Counted from the stretch's first letter, positions 49,901 through 60,091 are shown. The stretch: 64,000 nt of DNA from Pestalotiopsis fici W106-1 (GCF_000516985.1 NW_006917093.1:4154001-4218000), one strand, 5' to 3'. Notes: a model not told the origin generated them from the letters alone. A program made the numbers and translations.

Positions 49901-50537
49901 GCTCTTGTACGTAGGTCAAGCTGATTTGAACAGTCGTTTTGCCGGGAATATTGCCCAAAGATGTTTCAGAAATCTCTGGAGTAAGTTCTTCCAGTAGTGC
50001 GGCCGCCTCTCTTTTCTTGTAACTATGTTCTTCGAAGTCACGCCTTGCTTGCGCCTTTGCTTTCACCACACCTTGTAATCGTCGCTCGTTCCCAATGCTG
50101 CAATCGAACGATGTCACAGCAGCACCGTCATAGAGTGGAAAGGTGTGTCGGGCTTCTGTAATCACAAATTCGGATGGATTGTAAAAGCTTTGTGTGAGCT
50201 TTGTGAGTGCGACCATTCCATCAATGGTGACGTCGACAGAAATGCTCAGGATTGGTAGGCAAAATGTAGTAGGATTGGCTGGAGAGTGCGTCCTCGGAAG
50301 AGCACTCGTTGCATCGTCAAAGACTGAAAATAGGGAGTAAACGCCGACTTCATCACGAGTATGCCCTGCGATCTCGACATCTTGCCCGGCGCTGTCCGCA
50401 AGCTGGGTGGGGTTGTACGGTGATGCGTTTCTGACCTTCACTCTCGAAGGCGGAATGTCGAACTTGGCATTGAGAGGATTAGCTGCAGCAAACAGGATAC
50501 CAGAAGCCAATCGCCCAGCTCTGAGATGATATGCCAT
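46944..50537 (-). CDS. VIT and von Willebrand factor A domain protein
   Basis: One intronless frame of 1197 aa runs from the ATG at 50537. A VIT domain occupies about 90-212 (DVTIDGMVALTKLTQSFYNP, then HTFPLYDGAAVTSFDCSIGN). A von Willebrand A domain begins near 378 with the metal-ion site DRSGSM at 386-391 and continues through GGTDILLAL and ITDGEVEHEP to about 560. The part from about 800 to 960 is charged and low-complexity (Ser/Arg/Lys, then Pro/Gln). The last 250 residues form another ordered region with a Cys/His-bearing end (CLVCDMPIDKN, CLADECYD, HLICPD). This architecture resembles inter-alpha-trypsin-inhibitor heavy chains and vault-PARP flanks, but in ascomycetes the protein is cytosolic and of unknown role. 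A stretch of about 580 bp separates it from the divergent protease gene. Confidence 0.92.
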   Translation of the reverse strand: MAYHLRAGRLASGILFAAANPLNAKFDIPPSRVKVRNASPYNPTQLADSAGQDVEIAGHTRDEVGVYSLFSVFDDATSALPRTHSPANPTTFCLPILSISVDVTIDGMVALTKLTQSFYNPSEFVITEARHTFPLYDGAAVTSFDCSIGNERRLQGVVKAKAQARRDFEEHSYKKREAAALLEELTPEISETSLGNIPGKTTVQISLTYVQELQVVTSQTEKAEGLAITIPTSIAPRYGAPSRATALPELSSDKLNINIKVLDNGTIDPKKCHVESLHPATYQGTQPVRDTVVTNAADLSSLDLTSESTDQVEHLWQYSESQPPLRCDFIMVIHMHEESRLRSRAFITPIDNFGHAALMVNLRPNDIFGSAILPHEFKGEVLFVLDRSGSMGWTGSGSNTLKIDAMKDAMSLALSGLPLACKFNIISFGSEVRGLWLESHSVSDTESMTDARTYVSTIESNMGGTDILLALTAALKKRDSNSTSSTQIILITDGEVEHEPHNPIFKFVLDKRKELVDKVRFFTLGLGDRVSHRVVESIAELGGGYCDVIDPAKKPRWEDRLNRMLLSVMEPDSWSCDVDLGAGYERQSLAAHQFWGNDQSDKQMAVFAQGPHPVPTLHPYRYKSLFFLLQVGISNMPKTVTITTTAASAKRKVYALNVEPTYLKHDTIHPMAVKSILQSLENECKRGVVDEEQAKTNAEFLGTRYAVTSKWTSFVAVADEDKELPHEVDIYKAAFREANIETPRFEMSQVHRRVNRLVLKSASSANYEPYHRLGAFSGLKFSRYSPTTHKSYESRHRDSERESRKNERRGSDGRLDSRREADTKTPDPSPAEAKKQKKDLARPEHADDLVEIGLEPKGHDDQSPISFMHLQRPMLLSGEDGRPPPSMSSRLSMPPAPPVVLRQQAPYEIQSQGFDHERRIPQRLQQGDSFPEDINFVVGETSMSRMACCSDDNESDEPCKDSCPDTAYETHPFTQLPVGAITWKHAARFEEQGLFVLPGGVQASLHKHFCPKTVGKMHESLRDLPPTKSVKSEEHPVLIDTLLMIQYFKTHLADQEDYWNLVIGKAERTVLLALGLDENQEEPLEPLYDMLSSAISHAHFLEAVKDSSVSKILTETPSASPTPGTCLVCDMPIDKNDEETGAASRDFVCLADECYDTSSHSRVRYPNWTEFWAHQIQSGHLICPDVSDVQGEIVPTE

Positions 50538-51119
50538 TCTGCTTTGCTTTGAGCCGGCAAGAATAAGTGTGATTTCGATGCATGCAATGGAGTTGTTGTT
50601 TAAGAGCAGATTTTAGTGTCGCTTTCCGTAAAGTCAGCTGAGCGCAGTAAGAACGAGGAAAGCGAATGTCAGCAGAAGAATGCCAGAGAGAATTTGGGAG
50701 CAGACGCAGTCGATGCTTGGGAATTGTCGAATTAGTAGAGCCAGGGAGGCCGTAAGGCTGTGGTGCGCGCACGACATTATGGCGGAGCAAAAGGCATCGC
50801 TGAAACTGTCAGGGCGTTCTAAGCCTGACATTCAAGCTTCATCGCCTGGTTCCGATCAGCCAAGTCTGCAGGATTGGGCTGAAGTTGCCTTAATAGCGAT
50901 TGGTTCGCCTAAGTCGGCCCCGTATTCGCTGCGATTGGAGCTCTGCATGTTGTCTGAGAGCCCGAAGAGCGGTCTGCTGAGCCCAGTCGAGGACCGCGAA
51001 GATAAGCAGGGCGATGACGACCTTTCATCTCACCTTGACTCCGCCTTAAATCAAACAGCCAGTCGTCAGGCGCTGGATTAAAGAACCATTTTGACAAATG
51101 GTTTTGCTGCATCACCGCC
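50538..51119. other. Divergent intergenic region between VWA and protease genes
   Basis: It holds promoters of both flanking genes. A plus-strand frame at 50779-51081 (100 codons, Ser/Asp/Pro-rich, opening MAEQKASLKLSGRSKPD) reads like coding sequence. It could be a first exon of the protease gene or a small gene, but I found no splice that proves either. Confidence 0.4.
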
Positions 51120-54100
51120 ATGGCACAACAGAGGGATGGAGACATGCTAAGGGGAGATGTATTGGCGCAAACTTGCAATGATTTGCTGGCAAATATATCG
51201 CATCTCGAAGAGTCGCAGCTCAGCGAGATGCAGGACGTTCGCGCCCACCTCGAAGCTATGAGAGAACTTCTGCGTCGTCTCCAGCCTCTCGAAGGTCGCA
51301 CATGGACCCAGGTTATTCTTGACGAGTGTAGGAATGCATTCGGTCAGTTATCTATGGCGGCTGAAAATGGATCGTCTAATAGCGTTTCGGAGCCTGTAAG
51401 GAATGAAATGTCACAAAAAGCCCAAGCGGTTAAGGATTTGGTTCATGTTCGAAACAAGCTGTCTCTGGCTTCGAACCTCAGTCTATGGTAAGTCTTGTCG
51501 CGACGATGAAGGGGGGTCATTTAGCATGGCATTATAGCTGAGGTAATTCGCAGCAATGAAGACCTCAAAGATGGAGTCATGATCGAAACTGTTCACGAGG
51601 GACTTGATGCAATCTCGCAGGAGTTGATGGGTTCTGCGAATGTCATCATGCCATACACTTTTCTACGTGAAGGTCATAAGACGTTCGAGTTGCGTGAAGC
51701 CACACTAACTGACCACGGGACCGAGAGCACACACAAGATCATCTGCTCAAATTGCTCTTTCCACGAGATAGCATCTGTTGCTTCAACAAGAAGTATGAGG
51801 TTCGCTTGTCTTTGTCCATCAGATGAGGGCTCACATGATGGCGAACTCAGTTACCAAGGTAGGATCTGAAAAAGTATCCTAGTGCATTACAACTTAGATT
51901 ATCGACTTGAGGAGACGAATGTACCTAATCATCAGTAGTACTGCCTGCCACCTTCGTCGTTGAGCACCTACGTCCTATCCAAACGCGTGAGTGGCATATG
52001 GTCCTTTCGAGGCCACGAGATGACTCAATCGTTTCCATCATCATTTCCGAGACTCAAAAGACAGGTATGCCTCACAGAACGATTACTCTCCGATTTGAAA
52101 ACGCTCTGATTGTCTAGATGTCCGTGAGATTGAGGACTTTGCCCTGCGCATTGCGTCTATGTTCTCGCATGGTTTCGTGACAGGTACAAATTGTCACAAA
52201 ATACAATTGAAGGGTAATAATGTTTTCAGGCTGACCTCTGTGTGGTATGTATTGATACTATCAAAATAGTCAATTCACACACACAAGAAGCACATTAACG
52301 AAGAGTCAGCCCTCCTGGAGCTTTCGCAAGCAGTCTTCCGTGGCGATTTGAGTTCGCGTCGTCTGCGAGGACTGCTACTGTAGCTTGGCAGCCACAACAG
52401 ATACAGCTAAGGCATTACTCAGTTGCTCAATGGCCGAGGACAGCCAATAAAGATACTTTGGATCATTGCGACTTTTATCCGGAATCTAGCGCCGAGATAC
52501 GCATTCTCAGAGGTAACTCGGAGACAGAAGACTGTTTCTGTATACGATGTTCGTACTACACATCTGATGAATCGAAATCGCAAAGGGAAATGCTGACAAA
52601 TTCTTTCAGTCTTCAGGCACTCTGTAATTAAGCGCGGATTAGTTGAAAATCCCTTGTGTGTGACAATATCCAAGATCGAGGTTGACAACAGTCGCGGAAT
52701 TTCCGCAATGAATTTTCACTTCAATAATGCACAAGGTCTGGGTCAGCCACAAGCAATACTATCATGTTCTAACACCCATACCAGACGTGGAAAATTGGAC
52801 ATCATACCTTCTAGCTACCAGGCAAAAGCTAGCTCAGCTTTACGTTCAAGGGCCGTTTGCATTTGAAAAAGAGATCTATCGCCAGTGAGTACATACCCAT
52901 GCCCTCGTCACTACTTTCGTGCTGGGAAGTCGTAGTGATAAGTAATCTCATGGTCTTCTCCATAGGCAATCTGCCACACTTCAGCACATAACAGAGCAAA
53001 GACACTACGACGATCAGGATCTGGAAGTACGGGTTATCTCTTCCAAACCAGATTTCCCAGCCAAAACCCAGACGCGCTTGTTATTTAAGCGACTTAATCG
53101 TTCAGGATCTCTTTGCCTAGAATGTAAGCGTTGTAATCCTTTGCCGGTCCTCTCGAGAGGATGTTTGGGCCTCTATTAACCATGGAAAGTTGGATCTGTA
53201 ATTGAGAAGGTTGCGCAGCACGGGCTGCATGGATCCTTGGATTTGGTCACCTTTTGGACCTTTGATCTCCGTAGCTCAAATGGCCCCGTCCTTGAGCAGA
53301 CCAATTGGATGAAGTTGACGGCCAAGGGTCAGAATCGCAAGTTTGTTGCCTCATCGACACAAGATGGACCACAAATTTTAAGGTAGGTACCTAGCGACAT
53401 CAAAACCTGATATGTCCAATGAAATGCTAATGTTGACAAGCGAGAAAATTGTCTCTTCGGAAGAATGGCTGGACAACATTGACGTCTTGAAAAGCGTGAT
53501 GGAGGCCTCGGGCTTACAGAAACGTGGGCACAAGACTGTAAAGGTCTGCGTCATCGACACGGGATTCGACCCGAAAGACAAGAATCTACCCAAAATCAAA
53601 GGCTACAAAGATTTTGTGAATCCAGAAGCCACCAGCAAGAGTGACAATACTTGGCATGGCACAACTTCAGCGAGCATTATTCTGTCGATTTTTGACGGCT
53701 GTGAATTATATGTCGCCAGAGTGTTTCAATCCGATGACACTGACGACAGGACGGAACCGGAACTGATGGCCCAGGTATGTTTACACCAACTTAGTGCTTA
53801 ACGGAATACGTTAAGTTAACATAACACCCGCCAAGGCCATAGAATGGTCGATTACACCCGAAGTTGATGTCGATATCATCAGTATATCTGCAGGCTTCTT
53901 GTACCACTCACCCAAGCTGCAGGATGCTGTACAGAAGGCCAGCGCCGCTAACAAACTCATATTTGCCGCTGCATCTAACTGGGGCAACCTGGGTCCCGTG
54001 GCATTCCCGGCGCGCCACGACCTGTACACAATATGCGTCTTCTCTACCGACACATACAATCGAGCCTCTAAATTCAACCCAGAACGAAGACCGGATGCAC

Positions 54101-54441
54101 ACAATTTCGCCATACTTGGGGAAGACTTTGAGCACCCTCGCGATGGAAAGCAGCGGGTGTCTGGAACTAGCGCCTCCACGGCGGCAGCGGCAGGCCTCGC
54201 GGCTCTCATTATTGACTTTTCGCGACAACCTGACAATGTCGGGGCAATAGTGAGGGTGGGAGATGTCAGTAAAATGGTCGGAATGATTGCCATATTCAAT
54301 TTCATGTCAGTACGGGCCGGCGAATTCAAATGCATCATGCCACAGAAATTGCTTCCGGTCCATCATCGTGATGGGACTAGGCAAGAGAACAGAGCTTATG
54401 TGCGAGAGAGTCTGAAGAGGGCAATGGAACAGGCCAATTAA
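51120..54441 (+). CDS. Subtilisin-like (S8) serine protease with long N-terminal domain
   Basis: Intron-rich gene of about 870 aa. Firm exons: 51120-51487, 51554-51858, 51936-52064, 52118 to about 52244, 52610-52735, 52785-52884, 52966-53123, 53190-53382, 53441-53774, 53836-54441, each joined in phase. One or two small exons between 52288 and 52512 are uncertain, but frame-keeping splices exist, so I do not call it broken. The N-terminal 550 or so residues are alpha-helical in character and resemble the N-terminal domain that fungi put before death-associated proteases. The C-terminal S8 domain has all three catalytic residues: Asp in VIDTG (53556-53558), His in WHGTT (53655-53657) and Ser in SGTSAST (54179-54181). 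There is no signal peptide, so it is intracellular, unlike digestive subtilases. It is convergent with the gasdermin-like gene 122 bp away and is likely its activating protease. Confidence 0.8.
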
Positions 54442-54563
54442 TCTCACAATCACTGGGCCTGTACCCGACTGCTGGGACCACGTCATGGCTTTTAGGAGAT
54501 AGCATATATCCAGCAACTTGCAGATCGGGCTTGCGAGTAATTGACTGTGTGATTAAATCCTTC

Positions 54564-55529
54564 TCAAGCCTCAGCCCAGTCGCCAGCGTCCAACACAACA
54601 GCCTCTTGAAGCTCGTCATCTTCAATGACCTGGAAGGAGCTCAATCCTTCTCTCTTGAGAATAGCTGCGACATCTATCTGCTTCCCGCCGCCTACTTCGA
54701 AGGTAGCGCGGTGCGTATAGGGGTCAAGAGACCAGTCGGTCATGAGAATCCCTTTGTGCACCTTGGCAAGGCGGATTGCCCAGATAAAGTCCGAGACCTC
54801 GTCTTCTTTGGTATTCTCTGTCCTATCGACGCCATTTTCGGTTGTAGCTTGGCCTGTTGCCACGCCGGGTACATGTCTATATCGAGTTTCCGGCACATAA
54901 TTAGAACGATATGCGTTGATTTCTAGGAGGGAAGTCTGTTGAAACGTTGAAACTTACAATTCCGGGCCCCCACCAACTTCTACGAACTTGGTGATCTCTT
55001 CAGACCGCTGCCCCGCTCTTGCAACCTTGATCCCTGTAATCATAAAGAACGACCAGTTCGATTGATTGCCAATATGCTTCTTCAGCTCGTCTCTTTCGAG
55101 GCACTGTTCGACATAGAGGCGAGTAGGCTGTACGATGTACGTATCGAGGCGAGAATAGTGCTCGTGCTGGGTTATTGACCTTTGGAACGCGAGCTTGATG
55201 CTGGCCTTGGCAGTAAGCATGCCCAATGCTGCGGCAGCGGGTGCACCGGCGCCGAGCGCAGCAGAGGTTAGGAAACCGCGCTTGCGCTCCCAGTCAAAAT
55301 TCAAGATGTGTGAAGGAAAGACTCGCATGCGTGTGAGAAATGGTACGATGGCGCCGGAATTGATGGGGAAGTCTATGTGCTTAAGGTCTGCGACACAATG
55401 GCCTAGGCACAGCGGGGCTTGCGAGTCGTCTCCATTGCCAGCAAGGATGGCATCTTCAGGACCCGGCGGATAGTGTGTTTGTCGAAGTTTAAACCAGACC
55501 TTTTCCATAGCGTGTCGAGTCGAATACAT
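54564..55529 (-). CDS. Gasdermin-like pore-forming cell-death protein
   Basis: Exons are 55529-54958 and 54876-54564 (intron 81 nt, GTAAGT...ATATAG, CTAAT branch), giving 294 aa. A second in-frame ATG at 55508 is an alternative start. The length and pattern fit fungal gasdermin homologues (RCD-1, HET-Q1). They share an opening YPPGPEDAILAGN-like segment, strands at PLCLGHCVADLKHIDFP and a Gly/Ala-rich helix-hairpin stretch at about 87-105 (FLTSAALGAGAPAAAALG). A conserved WSFFMITGIKVARAG block and FIWAIRLAKVHKG follow. The family forms membrane pores after proteolysis removes a short inhibitory C-terminus. Here the last 40-50 residues (acidic, ending DWAEA) would be that segment. The call is from remembered family pattern and genomic context; no search was possible. 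Confidence 0.78.
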
Positions 55530-55848
55530 ATCTGATTATACATTTGCCCTTGTTTGTCGAGAAGAGTTGCGACGATCCATGAAGACTACATAGGTAGGTA
55601 ATATTTCATCCTCCTGCCCCGCCGCATTCTTCAGCGTATTCTGCTGGGGCAAGGCTCCCTCTCCAGTGACCCTATAAGCATGATTGTACGTGGTATGCAT
55701 GTGTAACGTGCCATCTCTCACCGAAAATCACCAGCAGTTTTCGATGATTGCGCTACATAGATGCCACTCTGGGGAAGCATTCTCGAGCATTATTTTATAG
55801 TCTTCCTCATTTGAACGCCATGGACTCTATGAACATACTCTATCTGAT

Positions 55849-56855
55849 TTAGGGGAGAGTATATCCGCCATCGATTATCAGATCGGCCCCTTATCACGTC
55901 ACGTTAGCGCATGATGTGTGGATGAATTGCTGCTTACACCTACCGGTCATATAACTGCTGGCATCACTTGCAAGGTATACATATGAGCCCTTGAGCTCAG
56001 CAGCCTTGCACAGTCTTCTGCCTGGAATCATCTGGAACCACTGCCGCCTCCACTCCTCTGGATGCACGGAAAGCACTATCAAAATGTCAGCTTGCTTACT
56101 CCTCAGCAACGTTGCAAAACAGGGACATACTGTCAGTATCAATGAATCCCTGCACAGACAGTTAGTCAGCTGGGTCAAGCCATTTCGAGATTTTAGGTGT
56201 AACGAACCGGAGAAACACTGTTGACTCTGGCAAAGTCAACCCATTCAACTGAGAGCGACTTGGAGAGGTGCACAAGCGCAGCTTTGCTGGCATTATAAGC
56301 CGCCTGCTTCTGGGGGACATTGACCAGCGTCGCTGAAACGGACGCCGTGAAAATAACGGAGCCTCGGTGCGGCGTGTCTTCGCCGCCCTGCTTCCACTGT
56401 CTCTCGAATACCCGAGCCGCCGCCTGAGCCGTCCAAAAGGCCCCATTGACATTGACATCGAACATCTCGCGGAACTTGTCCTCTGGGTACTCAGTGGCAG
56501 GGATATGGTCGGCAATTCCTGCATTGGCGACCACAATATCCAGGTGGCCGCCGCCCAGCTCCTTGGCAGTCTGTTCCACGGCAGCCTCAATCTCAGTCCT
56601 CGACCGCACGTTGACCTTGTAGGCTACCACGGAGCGGCTATTGTTTGCTGCCGAGATGTCGGCAGCGAGCTTCTCGGCTTCCGCTGGGGGTGTGCTGGAG
56701 TAAGTAAAGGCAACCTTTGCACCGGCCTCGACAAGGCCACGGACGACCTCGAGGCCAATACCTCTTGAACCACCGGTGACTAGAGCTGTCTTGCCATCAA
56801 GGTTAAAATGAGACAGCACTGGGCTGTCTGGGTTGGGGTGCGGTGCTAGAACCAT
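55849..56855 (-). CDS. Short-chain dehydrogenase/reductase, polyol type
   Basis: Four exons (56855-56208, 56149-56131, 56075-55944, 55889-55849) give 279 aa in frame, including a 19-nt micro-exon. The NAD(P) motif TGGSRGIG lies at 27-34, NNAG-type VANAGIADH at 109-117, the catalytic Ser172 in TASVSA, and Tyr187-x3-Lys191 in YNASK. The C-terminal YLASDASSYMTGADLIIDGG is typical of the fungal sorbose reductase/mannitol-2-dehydrogenase branch. Such tetrameric cytosolic enzymes interconvert ketoses and sugar alcohols using NADPH. It is the first of several sugar-alcohol genes and closely resembles the gene at 60.7 kb. Confidence 0.9.
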
Positions 56856-57635
56856 TGTGACGTCTAAGTATGTATGTATAGGTATGCTTGCTTGAAGGAC
56901 AATATTAGAAAATCGAAAGTGAAAGTGGAATGTCGTCTAAGTGAACAAGATATGCGTGAAAACAAAAAGCAACCTTGCTCTTGGAAATAGTTTAGGTAGG
57001 TGAGTGACTGGCCATGATCCTCTATGAGAGTCGACCCAAGTGTGTGGACCTCTTGGTCGTCATTGTCCGGTCCGCCTACCTAGGAGGTATGGAATAGTGT
57101 CTGCGCTGCCCTTCCGGGTCAGGCACACTGTACCCCTGTAAAGTTCACGATTTCGGCTCCATTAGCGCCTACCTAAGCCTACTGGTTTAGTCGACAGGGC
57201 TGCTTTCCGGGCATATAGTCCCGGCCCAAGTGCCCCGTCCACCCCGTTCACCCCGCCTTTCCTGGGGTCATATTTGCGGGGTTAGGGCGACTGTCACCCT
57301 CATAGAATTATACAACCGGCTGATGGTAGCGTGTTTTAGGTGAATTCCCGCATCGATGCATGGATGCAGACAGAGCCCGCGTGTCGCGTCACTACAAGGA
57401 GGCGACGAATAGAGCGTCTTGATCTGAAGAACTCCAAGCTGTAGGCGTGCAACTCGATGGAGTATGGACCAGGACATCACCAATGTGTATCATGGATTTG
57501 CGGACAGACGTCTCGATGATTTCATCAGGATAACGTCCAAACTACGAGAATTATGCTTGGCTGACAGGGTGTATCTCTATATTTGACGAATTGCATCATT
57601 GACAAGTTCTAGGTGAATTTGGCTGCATAAGGGAC
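56856..57635. other. Intergenic, promoter region
   Basis: This is the upstream region of the short-chain dehydrogenase and the 3' flank of the polyol dehydrogenase. It contains GC-rich stretches (57170-57280) with CCCCG motifs that might bind carbon-repressor factors, but no defined site cluster. No gene is seen. Confidence 0.5.
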
Positions 57636-58882
57636 CTATTGTACTCCAGCGATCATGACCTTCAATGTGTCTTCCGACGCCTTCTTCACTACTTCAAATG
57701 CCTCCAGTGACTGTTCAAATTTGAATCTATGCGTGATCAATGCCCGTGGCTTGACCTTACCCGATGCGACAAGCTCCACTGCCTGAGGATAGCAACCAGT
57801 GGTATACCGAATGGAGCCCTTGATGTTGAGTGCTCTGATGCAAGCAGTAGTGATCGGGAACACCACGTTCTATAGAAATATGAATTAGAATACTGGGTAT
57901 CTGGCAAAATCGAAGAAAAGCATCTTACCTCTTGGCCCATGCCGGCCTGGACATAGGTACCACCCTTCTTTGCTGCAAACACGCCTGCTTGTATGCATGG
58001 GGCAGCTCCAGTGCACTCGAGAACAACATCGGCGCCTTCACCAAGCCCAAAGTGATCAACTATGCGCTCGGCAGTTGCCCGTGACGCATCGACTGGATCA
58101 AGAGATGCATCCGGCTTCTCGGGGATGAAGACCCCGTCAGCTCCAAACCCCTCCGCGAATGCCGCCCGCGACTTTGAAATGTCGACGCCAATCACCTTGG
58201 ATGCGCCATAGCCCTTTGCGACCGCCTGGCACAACGCCCCAATCGGCCCACAGCCAAAGACGAGCACCGACTGTCCGGCGCGGAGATCAGCAACTTTGCA
58301 TATTTGGACAGCTACAGCCACGGGCTCAACCAAGGCTCCATCTTCGGCCGTCATGTGGTCGGGGATCTTGTAGCAATAATCACCAGCCACAATGTAGTAT
58401 TTTTGAAGAGTTCCATCCCATGGAGGGGTGGCAGCAAACACGGTATCGGCACAGAGGTTGTAAGCCCCGGACCGGCAGTAGTCGCAGCTAGGAGTTTGTG
58501 AGTTCTTGTGAGGACACAACATGGTCCAAAACACAACTTACTGCCTGCATGGGACACCAGGCTCAATAGCAACACGATCTCCAACCTTGAGATTTTTTAC
58601 TTTTGAGCCCACCTCCACCACGGTGCCCGCGCTTTCATGGCCCAGCACGATGGGGCTGTTTAGGATGAAGTCACCAATGCGACCGCGCTGCCAGTAGTGA
58701 ACATCACTGCCGCAAATTCCGGTTTGCTCAATGTGAACGCGAACGTCGTGCTCATCTCTCAATTTGGGCACGTCCCGGTCTTCAAAAGTGACCTCTTTGA
58801 CTTTTTGCAGCACGAAAGCGGGATTCTAACATGATTAGCATCTATCCGTGTCTGATTGTTGAGCACTCACTATCTCGGCCAT
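57636..58882 (-). CDS. Xylitol/L-arabinitol dehydrogenase, zinc MDR family
   Basis: Four exons (58882-58871, 58825-58542, 58487-57929, 57869-57636) give 362 aa in frame; the first exon is only four codons (MAEI). Catalytic zinc ligands are Cys42 in GICGSD and His67-Glu68 in LGHES. Structural-zinc cysteines sit in [16 protein letters not shown], and the NAD-binding motif is [12 protein letters not shown]. The family oxidises xylitol, sorbitol or L-arabinitol to the ketose with NAD in the cytosol. The sequence fits the xylitol-dehydrogenase type; D-arabinitol or sorbitol cannot be excluded. The divergent partner is a small-molecule kinase gene 490 bp away. Confidence 0.92.
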
Positions 58883-59371
58883 GATGGTATATCTTGTTGA
58901 GGAACTTGGTTTTGGAACAAGAACTGTTTGTCAATAGTGAATTTACTTTGAATGAGCTGATAGTGACAGTTATTATCGTTGCTCTCTCGGCTCGAACCAG
59001 GTGAGTTGCCAACCATGTGCTAGGGGACTATATTCACATCGGCCGGGGTCGTGCGCTAAAAGAACATCCCCACATATGACGCGGGTGGAATACCTACTCC
59101 GAGAGACGACGGATGCCCGTCGCCCACAGCAGCGATTGGTCGGTCGAAGGGAGATCGTCGGCATTTCAACGGGGAGCAATTTTTGGTTGACAGACGTCCG
59201 ATGTTGTCCACTTGTTAATTCTCGGAATCAATGAGTATTGAGGTGCTCAGTGGTTTGACCTTCTGTTATGGCTTCGCCTTCACAGATACATGAAAACGGC
59301 GGCAGCATCATGACGCTGTCCCGATTTTACCAACAAGACGTCCAATCTCTGGGGACCATCACTTGAAAGCA
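58883..59371. other. Divergent promoter of dehydrogenase and kinase genes
   Basis: This 490-bp stretch between two divergent starts probably co-regulates both genes. Nothing else is recognised. Confidence 0.5.
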
Positions 59372-60091
59372 ATGGATACAACCTACCAGGACCTTGCCAA
59401 CAACATCGTTGCACTCTGGAAAGCCAAATCAGAAGCATCCAGGTCGCATCCGAACATCACCAGAGGCAACGAGCGCATCATCATCGGACTGGCTGGCCCA
59501 CCAGGATCCGGCAAGAGTACACTCGCCTACAAAGTCGCGAAAATAGTCCAATCATTTCCGGCAGGACCGCGAGTGTCCATTGTGTCACTCGATGGGTTTC
59601 ACTTGACACGGGCGGAGCTCAGCGCATTACCAAACGCCAGTGAGGCCTTTGCTCGCCGTGGCGCCCCGTGGACCTTCAACGCAGCAGCCGCCACGAGACT
59701 GGTACAGCAATTAAAAAGCACATTTGGCAACCAAGATCTTCTTGTTCCGACATTTGACCACGCCGTCAAGGATCCTGTGCCAGGTGGATTGGTTGTGGAC
59801 AAGGATACAGAGGTATGCATTGTCGAGGGGAACTATGTTCTCAGCAACGAGGGTGCGTGGGCCTCGATTGCGGAGTTGCTGGATGAGAGATGGTTGCTAG
59901 ACGTCGATCCGGCTGTGGCAAGGTCCAGAGTTGCGGCGAGACATTTGTCGAGTGGAATTGAGCCGACGATGGAGTTGGCGCTGGCCAGGACGGATTACAA
60001 TGACATGCCGAATGGACGTTTGGTGATGGAAAGCAGCAAAAATCGTTATGATCGACTAATACCCAGTATCGAGGATGCTGCTCAGAGATAA
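59372..60091 (+). CDS. P-loop small-molecule kinase, uridine kinase/PRK-like
   Basis: This is a single exon of 239 aa; the ATG at 59372 is used, not the earlier in-frame TTG. The Walker A motif GPPGSGKST lies at 42-50. VSLDGFHLTR supplies the Asp that commonly binds substrate, and VPTFDHAVKDP and VCIVEGNYVLS are characteristic of the phosphoribulokinase/uridine kinase superfamily (Yfh7-like in fungi). C-terminally DVDPAVARSRVAARH forms the lid. Such proteins phosphorylate sugars or nucleosides with ATP. In this polyol neighbourhood a pentulose or related sugar kinase is plausible, but that substrate is inferred only from context. Confidence 0.87.
   Translation: MDTTYQDLANNIVALWKAKSEASRSHPNITRGNERIIIGLAGPPGSGKSTLAYKVAKIVQSFPAGPRVSIVSLDGFHLTRAELSALPNASEAFARRGAPWTFNAAAATRLVQQLKSTFGNQDLLVPTFDHAVKDPVPGGLVVDKDTEVCIVEGNYVLSNEGAWASIAELLDERWLLDVDPAVARSRVAARHLSSGIEPTMELALARTDYNDMPNGRLVMESSKNRYDRLIPSIEDAAQR

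Noticed and set aside
52118..52620. Protease gene as a pseudogene
   Set aside because: Stops occur in each single frame here, but splice paths that keep frame exist, and all downstream exons and catalytic residues are intact.
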